Part shown: one piece after another, positions 11,034 through 23,640 of the stretch
How positions within the stretch are numbered: position 1 is the first letter of the stretch
Layout of the letters: every line of letters starts with the position of its first letter
Made by a program: the position numbers and the translations under genes
Notes under the pieces: generated by a model
Seen by the model: only the letters and a program-made list of their open reading frames with translations
The model's database searches: none
What the model was told of the DNA's origin: nothing
DNA from: Catenaria anguillulae PL171
Taxonomy: Eukaryota > Blastocladiomycota > Blastocladiomycetes > Blastocladiales > Catenariaceae
NCBI GenBank assembly: GCA_002102555.1
Contig: MCFL01000003.1
Span: 62,001 to 126,000, forward strand
Direction of reading: 5' to 3'
Length of the DNA: 64,000 nt

Positions 11034-12009
11034 TGGTTCTGATCGAGTGATGCCAGCGCTGGTGGAGCGTGTGGAGAAGGCAAGAGGTTGCTTGATGGGA
11101 GCTGGTCGATGCGGAGGCCAATGAAGAAGCCGGGAAACGGTGGGGTAGCACTAGTGCAGTGTCGACGGTTGAGAAAAATTGATTGCACAATCTTTTTGTT
11201 GCGGCGAGGGTTCGTGGTTTACTGGTGCATTGTCGTCAATCTTGGCCAAGCAATTGGAGAGCGACCTTAACGCCAGAGTATGCATGACTTGGCGTGAGAC
11301 TGAGAGCTTCGCTCACTCTTCCAGAAAGCCTGCTTGCACGTGATTGGTCTCCAAGACGCGTCCCTTGGCCGCGCGCCCATCGTTCTTCTTCGCTCCGCAG
11401 CGGCCTGTAGCCAGGCTCGCCAATTCCGTTTCATCGAGCCCTAGGCAGCTGAAAAGCATGAGCTGCCTGTGCATCCATTCATGCATCACCAGACAATCGG
11501 GTCGGTTGTGAGCGCCTGGTTGCCACTTCGTCACCGTCCAGCTTCTTTCGTTAGTGACTGTCCCATATTTCTTGATGGAAAATAGCGTCAACATGCTTCA
11601 AGAGGGATATACATAGTCGGATCGCAAGATCTAAATTGACGCACTGCCGAACCTCTCCCAGCCAACGGCGCCCTCATGGACCAGGATCAAGCCGCGTTCG
11701 CGCCGAGCTGTTCATTGAAGCCTGCTGCTGCGGAAGCTTGGCGATCCCAGTTACCATCAACAGCCAGTCTAGCCACAGTGAGCGCCCAACCGCAACAAAG
11801 GCTGTGAATGAAAGCTGTTCCGTCAACCGCAGCCGTACAAGAGCGCGGCGGTCCCAGCAGACTTAATCCCTCTATACGACAACAAAATCCCTCGTCAATA
11901 CCTTCGCCGTATTGAGCTATTATTTTCTTTATAGACGGTCATCCACATCTCACTTCCTCCTACTCTTTCTCGCTCATTCATCAAGCCAGCCTCCGTCCGT
12001 CCCTTGAAC
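11034..12009. other. Divergent promoter region, DPH3/tyrosinase
   Basis: No supported gene. A 93-codon reverse frame (11313-11594) has no recognisable features. Presumably contains the promoters of both flanking genes. Confidence 0.5.
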
Positions 12010-13768
12010 ATGAAGCTCTGCATTCTTTCCCTTCTCATTGCCGTTTCTCTCATTTCTGCGGCTCAAGCCGCCAACTGCCCGAACGGGGTCCGCGTCCGCA
12101 AGGATTACCGTGACATGTCCGAGCAAGAGTGGGCAGCTTTTATTAAAGCCATCAACAGTACGGTTTCACTTATCCACTGCCATTCCCACGCCTCAGTTCA
12201 ATCCTCTCACCGACGACGCGTTCTTTTTCACGTTTACCGCAAACAGACTTGCGCAATGCTCGCGACGGCAACATCTCCAAGTTCGAGTCGTTCACCAAGT
12301 TGCACGCCGACTTTATGAGCGAAGCACATACCGATGCCAACTTTGGCTGGTGGCACCGCATTTACCTCAAGCAGTACGAGGACGCGCTTATTGCCGCCAA
12401 CCCCGAGTTCAGGGCGCTGCCATTCTGGGATTGGTCCGCCGACTATGCCTTGCCGCACAAGGCGTCCATCTTTGAGCCCAAGTACCTCGGTGGCTCGGCC
12501 GCCGACGGTATTTCTGGAGCCTCATGCGTTCCCGATGGTCCTTTGGCAAACGCTCAGTTGTCGTTCCCCGACCGCAAGTGCCTGAGCCGTGGATTCTCTC
12601 GCTCCACCGGTCGTTCGTCTGCATACCCCAACTCGCGCGGCCAAGTGCGCTTCTACAGTCCCGCCGAGTTGACCCAGCTCATGAACTCCCAGGCTTCGTT
12701 CGACACCTTCCACGAGACGCTGCAGTACGCTGTGCACTCGACGCCACATGCCTACATTGGTGGCGTGGGCGGTGAAATGTACTACATTAGCCGTGCTCCC
12801 AACGATCCAGTCTTCACCATGCACCACGTCTACATCGACTCGCTCCTGGACCTTTGGCAAGCTCGCCACCCCAACACGCGCTACAATGACGCTTCATACC
12901 GCGCATTCAACGGCGCAAAGGCCAGCTCGGTCTTCAAGCTTGACGAGACGTGCGTCAAGTACGAGCCCTACTCTGGATTCAACAAGCCCAAGCCGCCGCC
13001 GAAGACATCCACGACTACGGCAAAGTCAACCACGACGACCGCAAAGTCGTCGACCTCCTCGTCGGTTGCATCCAGTAGCAGCTCGTCCGCATCGTCGCAA
13101 TCGACGTCATCCACCGCTTTGACCGCGAGCACCTCTGCCTCTACCAGTGCGTCGACCTCAACCGCGACGTCGTCCTCTGCCTCGAGCACGTCGGGCTCTG
13201 CCGTTCCCACAACCACTTCGACTGCTTCCAGCGGCTCTTCCACCTCGTCTGCATCGTCATCCCAAAGCAGTGCCAGCTCTGGCTCTTTGTCAACAACGGC
13301 CTCGTCAGCATCCACAACGACCAGCGCATCCCCCAGCACGACTGCCACGGCCACCACTTCTGGCTCGGCCAAGCCAACGCAAACGATTGACCCGTACAAG
13401 CCCAACAAGGAGCAGTCTGAGTACTACAAGGACACGTTTTACGGCAAATCGCCCGCGTGCCCATACCTCCCGCCTCCCGACTCGTACCTTCCTCCTCCTC
13501 CCCCAAGTTTGTTGAGGAGAACATGTACCCCAAGGAGCGTGTGCAAGCGTCGGTAGATCGCATGGACAAGGTGGCCGAGGAGGTCAAGAAGCAGGCTGAG
13601 CAAGGTGTGTACCTTCCGCCAGCAGTCCCTGCGACGGCCGTCATGGTGGACCAGTCTGCTGGAAATGGCGATGGTTCATCGAGCTCAAGCGCTGCGCGCG
13701 CTGCTGTTGCGTCGGCTGTGCCGGTCGCGGCGGCCGTTGCTGCAGCCGTTGCCATGTTTGCCATGTAA
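12010..13768 (+). CDS. Secreted tyrosinase with Ser/Thr stalk and probable GPI anchor
   Basis: Type-3 copper phenol oxidase, extracellular or wall-attached, likely in melanin-type oxidation of phenols. Start at 12010 (MKLCILSLLIAVSLISAAQA signal peptide). Exon 1 is 12010-12157 and exon 2 starts at 12247. The CuA region shows KLHADF, EAH and WWHRIYL...YED. The CuB region shows VHSTPHAYIGG and DPVFTMHHVYIDSLLDLW, so all six expected copper-ligand histidines appear present. A stalk of about 120 residues made almost only of Ser, Thr and Ala follows (13003-13370). At the C5 run 13500-13504 the frame must gain one base. The alternative frame then gives KFVEENMYPKERV and ends with a Ser/Ala-rich hydrophobic tail resembling a GPI signal. 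Without that correction the protein stops at 13556. Confidence 0.88.
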
Positions 13769-14186
13769 GTCTTGATATCGTTTGCACTGTATCCATTCCC
13801 ACGCATGCCCCCGTTTTCATCTGCACTCTTTCGATTTCCACACTCACGCAATTTATTGCCACGTTGCCTATACACTTTGATATCTCAATGCAAACATTGG
13901 TTTCGTGAGACTTTGTTGCTTTCAAGTGCGACACTGAAGGAAGCGGGTCAAGCAAGGAAGAGCAGACGTGAGGACTGAGGAATGATGAGCAGAGGTGGTC
14001 GATCTCCGCACTCGTCCAGTCTGATCGAAGTGCCGGTCGACCTTTGTCCAGTAAATCTTACTATGTACGATCGCGAAAAGATTCAGAGGAACATGGATGC
14101 ATTTCCAAAGCTTTCGGCACCTCCAACCCTCTGCAATTACTTCATCGCTGTTTCTACTCTCGACATTGCCCGCATCTGTCGCTGCC
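13769..14186. other. Intergenic region
   Basis: Spacer between tyrosinase and the PHD/SET gene. The frame of the latter is open upstream to 14097, so its start could be 90 nt earlier than chosen. Nothing else seen. Confidence 0.5.
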
Positions 14187-17100
14187 ATGTCGTCTGGTCC
14201 CCCGCCGTCAGGGCCGCCGCCACCCCCACCACCCTCAACTTCCGCTGGTGCAATCCCACCTCCAGGGGCTTACTACATCCCGCCGCAATTGCAGCAGCAG
14301 CAGCAGCAGCAGCATCAACACCAGCATCAGCATCAGCAGCAACACCCTCAGGCGATGGGTGTCGGCATGGGGATGGGCGTGGGCATGGTCTCGGTTTCGC
14401 GTGCCCCCATCCCATCGCCCTCGCTTGGGCCAAACCGATCACCCTCGGTTCATTCACACCATCACCCCGCCGCCGCCGCCAATGCCGCCGCCTTGCTCAA
14501 TGCTCAGGGGCACCACAGTCATGGCCACAATCACGGCCACGCTCACCACGCACACCATTCGCACGGACATGCTCACAACCATGGCCACCCAGCTGCCATC
14601 CAACAACACTTGTCACATCTCCCGCCACCTCTCCACCCGGCCCAATCCATGCCACAACAGCTCTCTTCTACCCTTGCGGGCCCCTCGTCCACCGGACCGC
14701 CCACTTCTTCGTACATGCAGCAACCACCCTACTCCTCACCCAACATTTCTGGTCGTGGCGGATCGCGCACAGTCTCTGGCGGTCCGATCCCGCAGCCAAT
14801 GCCCGCTTCGTCTGCTCCGGCAGCCACTGGAGGTGCAAGGCAAGCTGCGGCGAACAATTCTGCCGTGGAGGCGGCAAGCGCCAGCGGGCCGTCAGTTCCA
14901 ACACTCAAGCAGCAGAGGATCCGTCGCCGAGGGCCACAAAGGCTGCAAAACATTCTTCCAATTCGTCGCCGGCCCCAACAGCTGCTCATACATCTCAATC
15001 AGGTATATGCTTTTGATGAACCCCATTATGCCTTCCTTTCCATCACTCATTTTTTGTCCCACCACATCAGGTTACCCAACGCCTAATCTTGGCACGCTTT
15101 CCCACCACGCCCACTCCGGTGCGCCACTGTCACCACCGCCCGCCACAGCGACCGACGAGGACCCAGACGACAATGGCGAGATTCGGTGCATTTGCGGCAT
15201 TGACGACGACGACGGATACACAATCCAGTGTGACAAGTGCTTTGTGTGGCAGCACGCGGCGTGCGTCGGGATCAACCGCGACAATGAGCCCGAACATTAC
15301 TTTTGCGAGCAATGTCATCCGAGGGAACTCGATGTCAGGAAGGCGGTTGCGTTGCAACGCAGGCGGATCAAGGCGGGGGCAAGTGCAAGTGGCGGGGCGT
15401 CAGGAGGTTCGGGCGGGGTGGGTGACGATGGGCCCGACGGCCCTGGTGCCGGGCACATGTCAGCGGCCACCACGCCGTCGGTCTCGATTGTCGGATCGCC
15501 GGCGGTGGGCGCTGCCGCGGGCAAGCGTGGACGCGGCGCTGGAACAGGCAAGGGCGCAAAGGGATCCAAATCCGCGCCGTCCTCGGCGGCCGGTGCAGGT
15601 GAAGCCGCCACTGAAAAGAAGCGTGGCGGAGGCAAGCGTGGCAAGAATGCCTCTCAACCGGCGTCGGGTACAGGCACGCCACTCGTGCAAAGCCGCTCGT
15701 CTGCTGCCGTTGCCGCAGACGCTACCGCGGCAGCAAACCTTCCGCCACTGCCGCCGTCCGTGTCCAGACTCAAGCAGCCCGGCGGCCCATCGTCGGCCGG
15801 CCATTCACGTGCAAACTCTCTTCCGCGCACTGAGCCAGGCGACGATACCGAAGTGGACGAGGCAATGAGTGGGGGCGAGGATGCAAACTCGGCCTCGGCC
15901 GAGGCACAGGCCATGCTTGCATCATCAACGTTGCAAGGTCAGCGGACCAATCTCGATACGCAAGTCCACCCGGCTTATTCACTCATTTCGCAGCAGTATG
16001 ACATTGGGCTCAAAGCCAACGTCATTCCTCCGTCGCACGCGGGCTATGTCCAGCAGCTCTTGTCGCAGGCCATTCCGGATCCACAATTCGGGTTGACGGT
16101 GGTGAGGACCCGTGACGAGGATCCTTTTTGGGACGCACGGCCGATCCCGTGTCGATTCGCATCATTTCCACGTCTGAGCCCACCACGTGCTTGCTTGTGA
16201 CGGCTGCATCGAGCGGGAAAGAGTCTGGTTTGGAACCGTTTCCAGTGCCCTATGCAGTCCCAGCGTCGATTCTCAACAAGACCCGCACAGGCCCACAGCG
16301 CCAGCGTGGCAGGCCGCCTGCTTCCGCAGTAACCTTGTCTGCCCAACACGAGGCGCTCGCTGCAACAACAATCAACGGCGTCTCATTTGCCTCGCTCTAC
16401 CCGTCCAAACACGCCACCCAGATTGGACTCGACTTCCGCCGCTGCCGACCCGCCCGCACCCATCAGTATGATTGCCCCCGCGACCCCGGTCACCAAAGGC
16501 ACTGTCCTTGTCGAGTACATGGGCCGCATTCTTCCCGCCTCGCAGCACCCGCACCTTCTGTCGCCTTTCTCCCTGCAAGTTCCCGGGCTACCCCTGATCA
16601 TTGACGCCTCGACGGATAGCAACATTGCTCGGTTCTGCAGGCGATCCTGTACAGGCAACCTTGCGCCGCACGCCTATGTCCGGCGCGACGCAGCACTCTC
16701 TGCCGCCGGCCCAGACACGGCAAACCCGCAGCCGCTGGCCGTTGCCCTTGTTGCAACCAGGGATATCAAGGCCAACGAACCGCTCACGCTGGCATGGACG
16801 TCTGCCGAGCTTGCGCGCTTGTCGTCGCCCGCCCAGTGTAAACCTGAGGTGGCTGCGGCTGCAGCCGCGGGCGGCGCCGGCATGTACATGCTGTTCGAGT
16901 GCATCCAGTGCCCGCTCGCGCAGTACACGGAATGTGCCCTGTTCAAGGCCCTCAGCAAGAATCCGGCGCTGGCGGTGGTGCCCGTGACCACGCAGCAGAT
17001 TGTGGATCCCACGGGTGTTGTTGCAGGTGCAGTTGCTGTGGCGGCCACGTCGGCAGCCGCCGCTGCCGCTAATGCGAGTGCATCGGTTGTGTCGGGCAAG

Positions 17101-19713
17101 TCGGATGCAGGAGGCGGAACGGGCAAGAGGCAGCAAGGCGGTGGGACGTCCAAGCCAGGGTCGCCCGCATTCAACGCGCTACCTGGCGGCTCAAATGCAA
17201 ATCATTCCGCAACTGCGCAACAGCAACAGCCAACCACGTCTGGCCGCGGTCGCAAGCCCAGTGTTGCGCACACGCGTGGCACAGCGTCAGCGCCAACCGA
17301 TCGCCCAAACCCGATGCACTCGCCCGGGTACTCGTCGCTTGGGTTGGGGTCGCTTGCGTCCTCAGCAGCGAGCAGTAGCATGGCCTCGGTGTTGGACTCG
17401 ACCTCATGCCCATGGCTCCGGGAAGCATGTTGCGCGGTGCCACGCAGCAATGGGGGGATATGATGGATGGCGGGACCGTGGATCGGTTGAGAGCGCACGA
17501 GCGCCAGTTGATGGCTGCAATTGCCCTCGTCCAACAGCGAGTCAGGGTAAGGGCCGCAAAAGTCGCTGCCGAGGACGCGGGGAGCGGATCAAGTGGTGAC
17601 GAGGACGACAGCGGTGAGGGGTCGCAGAGTGAGACGGACGACGAAGATGGCGCGGCCCGGCGCAAGACAAGGCGCAAGCGAGGGCCAGAAATGATTGACA
17701 TTTTGGCCGACGATTCCGATCTCGAGGACGTGCCATTCCGGGTCAAGGTCCGGCCGATTCGTGTAGTCAAGTCGGCAGCCATGCCCAAGCGAAACTCGCG
17801 TCCGGCTGCGGCAGCGGGTCGCATGCCGATTGGCAAGCGTGCGTGGCAGCGGCAGGTGGCCGCAGCCGGCACCATTGTGCTGCCGCATTCGCCTTCCGAT
17901 TCCAAGGACGTGGAGATGGAGGATGTTGCTGATGTCGATGAGGCTGGCCAAGTGAGCAGTCGCACTTCGCCTGCACCGAGCAGCAGCGCTGGTGAGGATC
18001 CCGAGACGGATGTGGATGTGGTGGGCGTGTCAAGGTGTGCGTCGCCCATGGATGTGGACAAGGACGAGCCCGAATCTGAGACCGAGCCAGCGCGCATTGA
18101 CGCACCCAGTGTTCTTGTTCCCAGCAACATACCGCCGCACATCTCGGCGCCAACGGAGTCGCAGCCTGTGCCGGAACTACTCAAGTCCCCGATTCCAGCC
18201 AGACTCAAGCCATTGCCTTCGCCGTCGTCGGCAACACGTTCGCCTGCCAGACCACATGGCAAGACTTCGCCACCACTCCCGCTGCAGCTGACTGGTCCTC
18301 GTACCGATGACCACAAGCCGTCCATCATCTCACCGACCCCGCTGTCGTCACAGGCCAAGATTTCCGCAGCACCGTTGCCGCCACCGCCTTCAACATCGAC
18401 TGGCGCCGAGCCTCTCAAGTCGCCCGTGGCGACAGCACCGGCGCCATCGGTCCTGTCTTCACCGTCGCCGTCGCTTCCGACCAAGCCGCTCCAGGCTCAA
18501 GCAACAGCGATACCCGTCAAACCTCAGCCGCCGGCCATTTCCTCATTGATGGCATGTCTGGATCGACTCGGCAATCGGATGGCGAGGGTTCCGCGGCCGA
18601 AGATGGTGAAGTCGTTGATTCGCCACCTCGCCAGGCGGCCGCTCCACAGCAACTGGTCTCGGCAGCAAGACGGCACTCAGATCCAATGGATGTGGATCCC
18701 CCGTCTCAACCTGCTTGTACGTTCCCGCATTTTCCACCCGTTTGTCCCATAACAGCATTGTCCTCACAGTTACCTTTTGCACGGCATGGCAGATCGCCCT
18801 CGGTCAGCATCATCCACGGCGCGCCATGGATCACCGCCCATGTTGGCATCCTCGCTTCAGTCCCAAATCACCAGTGGATGTAACCGCTCCGCGAACCGAA
18901 AAACCAGGTGCTGGATCCGCGTCCACCCTCTCCGACCGGCCAGTTCCGTCGTTGCCAGATAGACCACCGATTCCCGCCATCCGGATTCACATTCGGCCAC
19001 CAAATCCGCCCCTTGGTGAACGCCCGCAAGACAGCACCAAGGGTCGTCGAGCATTTCGCACCTGGCTCTGCCTCCTTGCCACCCGCTCCACCTAGCAAGC
19101 CGCACGATCCATCCCGGCGTAGAAGCTCTTCCGCAACATCGCCGCCATTGGCGCGCCAATCAAGTCCAGCACAACGCGCGGAACGGTCGCCACCGCTGAT
19201 AGGCTCGACTGGCCCGGCTGATCTGAGCAAACAACAGCACGCGCTTCCACCACTTCCACAACGACTTCCAGCATTGCCGCTTCCGCAAGGCCCAACGGCG
19301 CCAACCGGCTCTGCCGGCGGTGAACGCTCCGTCCCCGGCCCCCGGCCTATGCTTGGCATTGGATCCGCGCCGATTCGCAATTCGGATGTGGCGCCAAAGC
19401 GATTGTCGCTAAAGGATTACAAGAAGAAGTTGGAGCGACGTACAGGTTCGACGTCATCATTTTCGCCAGGATCCGGGTCGCCCAGCGGCGCTGGGGGCAG
19501 TGCGGCAGCGGCAGACGGTGGCTCCGCCATGGCCCAATCGGTCGTGCTGATGTCGCCGACCGCGTCGTCGTCGTCGTCAACGTCGACCACGGCTGCTGCA
19601 ATGTACCAGCGCCACTCAACTTCTTGGCAGCCGCTACCTCGGCAGCGCCTGGTTCCGGGTCGTTGGCCTTGCCTGCGCGGCCCACGTCGCCTGTGCGTAG
19701 ATTGCCCCCACCG
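14187..19713 (+). CDS. PHD finger plus SET domain chromatin protein, Set3/MLL5-like; multiple frame breaks
   Basis: Long low-complexity nuclear protein. The N-terminus is rich in Pro, Gln and His. A C4HC3 PHD finger lies at about 15180-15320 ([31 protein letters not shown]). A SET domain lies at about 16490-16810 ([49 protein letters not shown]). The usual N-H-S-C motif is R-R-S-C, as in the Set3/MLL5 class thought to lack methyltransferase activity. Acidic and Ser/Pro-rich stretches follow, with [12 protein letters not shown] near the C-terminus. Clear introns: 15003-15070 and 18717-18792. Apparent one-base frame changes occur near 14850, 16130, 16440, 17400, 18550, 18885, 19035 and 19610. 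Either the sequence has indels, or small introns are missed, or the gene is decaying. Both domains themselves are intact. Confidence 0.72.
14289..14344. repeat. CAG/CAC/CAA trinucleotide tract in coding sequence
   Basis: Interrupted CAG-type repeat encoding a poly-Gln then His-Gln alternation in the N-terminus of the PHD/SET protein. Confidence 0.8.
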
Positions 19714-20505
19714 AGTCGTTGACGGCGAGCGTGGTGGGAGCGACGCAGGAATCAAAATCAGAGGAGCGGAGGATGTGTGAGGTGATCTTGGGTGAGACTC
19801 TGTGTTCGTTTCTTGTGTTGTCGTTTATCCGTTTTGTCATGATTCCCACATCAGTTATATTTATTCGTGAGCCATTGATTCATTGTGGCCTGGCTTTGCC
19901 TCGGTTCGAGGAGTAATCGACGCTGGAGTTGCACAACCAATACATGTTAATACATGATAGGGATCTGGGCTGGGAAGCCCAAGGTCGAATGGGGTCGTGT
20001 TTCAACTCTGGTTAGAATATGCCATTCGCTGGCCAGCCTTGTGGACCCGTCACTTGAAGTGAAGATGGTCAACACAACCAACTTGTGATTGGAAACGAGG
20101 GAGTACGAATTGGAGACAAAAACGGACCCGAACGTCTTTGGCCTTTGTCACCATCTTGCCATCCTATTCTCAAAGGTTCCCACACCAGCTCAAATTCCAC
20201 ATTTTCCCCAAGGGCCACGGACCGGAACGGACTCTTGCAGGCCATGACATTCTTTTGGCTCACGTAGACTGTACATACAACAAAGCTCGGTGACTTGCAT
20301 CATACACTTTGCGCCTCTTTCGTTATCTTGTTTTCCAAGCTCGTCTCGCCTCGCCCTCGCCCTCTTCCCTTCCCTCGTTCCCGTACCTCTTCCTTGCAAA
20401 ACGAAAATCATACATAAAATGTTGTTTGCATTTCGGTAATACAAGAAATCTTTACTTTAACACGAAATGACTCGTGGTGGAATACTTGATGTCATTTTGG
20501 CTGCA
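19714..20505. other. Convergent 3' intergenic region
   Basis: About 790 bp between the PHD/SET gene and YME2, both ending here. No supported gene or repeat seen. Confidence 0.55.
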
Positions 20506-23278
20506 CTACAACTGCTGTTTGGAAAGCAACAACTTGTTCCAATAATCCTTGACCTTGGCCTGGGAGAGCGCCATGGCGTCGGCCAAATGCGTCAACCGTT
20601 CATCGATGGCCTTGTCGACACCATGCTTTGTCCCCGACAACCGGCCAGCAGCCTCAGCGAGCTTGAGATACTCGTCCTCGTACGCCTTGACCTTGGCGCT
20701 CTCGACCTTGTACAGCTCCTTGTACATGACCACGTCCATGGCTGCCGAGAACCGCTTGTCCTCTTGTGTCATGCGTTGCAGCGCCGTCGCAAACAAGGGC
20801 TTGTTGAGCCGCACGCCAATCGGGCGCGCATTATCGTACACGAGTGCCAACAACTCGGCGCGTTCCATGTCAAACAAAGCCGCCTCGTTACCGTTGAATA
20901 GGGTCGAGAACCGGATCTTGTCAAAGGAGACAACCGGCCCGTTCCCGTCCGTGTCATCCTTGCCGCTCTTTTGCTTGCTCGCCGAGGCAGCAACCGTCGC
21001 GGCCGCAATTTGCGGGCAATGTACCAAAACTGGGCGGGCGTCCACGACGCACCAGACCGCATGCCGTTCTTTTGCAGCTCGAGCATGGCCTTTTGCACCA
21101 TCTCCTCCAAGGCCACATCAACCGACTTGCCGTCGGCCAACTTGTGCACGACCAGCTCCAAATCACTTGCCCGACCACCAATGGCCGCCACAATCCGCTT
21201 GCTCTCTTCATCGGCCACACGCACCTTGTGCGTGTCGGCCGCAAGGCTCGGGTAGCCGGCCGCCAACGCCGCATCCCGGTTTTCGCCGAGCTCCACGTTG
21301 AGGCGCAGGGCAAGATACTTTTCGGCTTGCACTGGGCTCATGTCTCTGAGCGTGATGACGTCGACCGTCTTTGTGGGCAAGGCCCGGCCAATGGCTTGCA
21401 TGACGCCGACTTCGCCGCCGCCGCGCTGGCCGGACGAGGCGACAACAACGACGTGTGCCAGGCCAGCTTCGACAAGGAATCCGGCCCATTGTGCGAGAAG
21501 GTCGTAATACTGCGCAAATGATTTGCCCGGCTTGTCGCGGTTGAAGTTGTCGAGCACAATCATTGGGTAGGGATCGTCTGCAACGTGGAAACAATGGGAG
21601 AGCCGATTGAAGGGTTAGTAAGGCTGACGAACTCAGAGCGAAAAGCCAATGCGACGGACAACATACTGGGTTTCCGGTTCTTGACCACTTGCGACAACGC
21701 CACACTGGCGCACTCGAGCATGTGCTTCAACATGGACTCATCACTCACGCTCATGTTTGTCTTTGTACCAGTGGTCGCCGTCAGCGCCATGTCCACATAC
21801 GCCGTCAACTTGTTGAGCGAGTAAAACAAGGGCCAGTATCCAAGCTGCTTTGAAATGATGCGAATCACATCCGCATCCGTATGCGACCGCTGCACAAACG
21901 TCTCGCAATCAATCACGAGCTTGGGCGCATCGGGATGTGCCGGCAAGGTCGTCACGGTGTTGGCCAATTCTGACTTGCCAATTCCAGCGGGGCCGGATAT
22001 GACGACAAGCGACTCTGGCGCCTCGTACATGAGCGAGCGAATGCGCTTGACGTGCTGGTCGCCGCCGTTAAAGTCGTCCAGCTCGAGACCCAGTGGGTAT
22101 TCGTTGACGGCGCGGGAATTAGAGCCAAACGTTGAGCGGAGCGAGTTGATGCCCGAAACGACAAAGCCGGGGAAGTACGAGGACAGGTTTGGGAACCAGC
22201 GTGAGAGACCCAGGCGGAAGCGGCCGATGAGTTTGGATTCGATCATGAAGACGTGGATCGGATCGAAGATGGCGACGCCCAAGGTGACGGCGAGGGCGAC
22301 GAGAATGGGAAGAACAATGCGCGGATGGCCAGACATCCAGTCCCAAATGTGGTGTGTTTTCTGAGGACAAGTATATTGTACACTGAGGTCAGCGAATGGA
22401 TGCATGCGGAACATGGGTGATCGGGGACGTACCAGAAGCTTTTCGTACGACGACTTGATGACGGCATTCCCATCCACCGTCAGCTTATAGGTACAGTTCC
22501 GAGCAGCTGTTGCCGACCGCAAATGTTTGAACTGAACGGTCGCAATCTTTGGGCCGACAATCCGGATATCGGCAATCTCACCATACGGGCGAAAAGTCTC
22601 GTAGAGCGACTCGAGCGACAAATCGCCGCCGACCGACTCGACCTTGAGCCTGGTTGACGGCGTCAAGCTCGCAATATCCTCGTTGAACTTGCGCCCAAGC
22701 ACAGGATGCGCCGACCCACTACCAAGTTGATGGAAAACGGAGGGTGACTGCAACACGCCCTGAGCACCAAGTTTGGTATTGATTGCCTCTGTCACCGCTT
22801 GAACTTGCAAGGGCTCGGGGATTTCAAGTGTGACAAATGCACCGCCGTCCTTGAGCCGGGCATCGACGCTCGCCACACGCACGCCCTGGTCGCGCAACTC
22901 GCGCGGCAGTTGCTTGGTGACACGCGAGGCAAGACGGATCGGGTCCGTCACTGAAAGCATGGTGGTGAAAAAGTCGAAGCGGCCAAGCTTGACTGGGTAG
23001 ATGTTGTTCCAGTACTGTAGGACTTGGGTCACGGGGACGGCCGCGCGGGCCGCCGGGTCGTCTGGTGCGAGGGCCGAGGCACTGGCGCCGGAGAGCATGG
23101 TGGACGATGAGGGGTCGATGGTGGCGTAGGTCCGCCCGACAAGGTTGCCAAGGACTGGAAGCCCGCGAGCCGAGGTGGTGGCCATCCATGGGCGCAGGAC
23201 TGATACGGTCGCGATGGCGGATGAGTAGGCTCTTGGCGCGGCGGCGGCCGAGCAGGCCACGTTGTGAAGACGTATCAT
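20506..23278 (-). CDS. YME2: Yme2/RNA12 mitochondrial escape protein
   Basis: Mitochondrial inner-membrane protein of the RNA12 family, linked in yeast to mtDNA maintenance. Exons: 22433-23278, 21667-22360 and 20506-21577. The N-terminus is Arg/Ala/Ser-rich with no acidic residues, a typical presequence. An RRM-like domain (RLKVESVGGDLSLESLYETF to KIATVQFKHL) spans about residues 208-280. One membrane helix (IVLPILVALAVTLGVAIF) follows, then a P-loop ATPase region with Walker A SGPAGIGKSEL and MIVLDNFN as a Walker-B-like strand. The C-terminal part has the conserved FSTLFNGNEAALFDMERAEL segment and a predicted coiled coil. Near 21005 the frame must shift by one missing base (the exon sum is one short of a multiple of three). 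No intron explains it. Confidence 0.9.
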
Positions 23279-23640
23279 TGTGTTGAATGGTATATTCTCA
23301 TTGTCTCTGGCTCAAAGGCAAAGAGCGAGGGAGCGAGACGATGTTCACCTTGGGCACTTTGGAGTGGTTCCGTCGCGAGACTCCAATCCAACAAACGCCA
23401 CGAATTTACAAAGTCATCCCGTCAAGACTTGGCGGGGGCGCCCGCTTCCATCCCGACAGGCCGAGAGCGCATCAGTTGTACTTGTGTTGAGTCTCCAAAA
23501 GCGGATTGAAAATATCGACAGCACGGAAAACAATTCAATTCCTCATTTCTTGCGATACGCACGCATGAAGAAAGGGCACGGAATGAGAACAAACTCGGGC
23601 AACAGGATACTTTGTTGGCTGCCCACAATAGTGAAAGAAC
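23279..23640. other. Spacer between YME2 and MPO1
   Basis: Same-strand spacer holding the YME2 promoter and MPO1 3' end; nothing further seen. Confidence 0.5.

Noticed and set aside
11313-11594. 93-codon reverse ORF in the DPH3/tyrosinase spacer
   Set aside because: No family, no splice support, and it lies in a probable promoter region.
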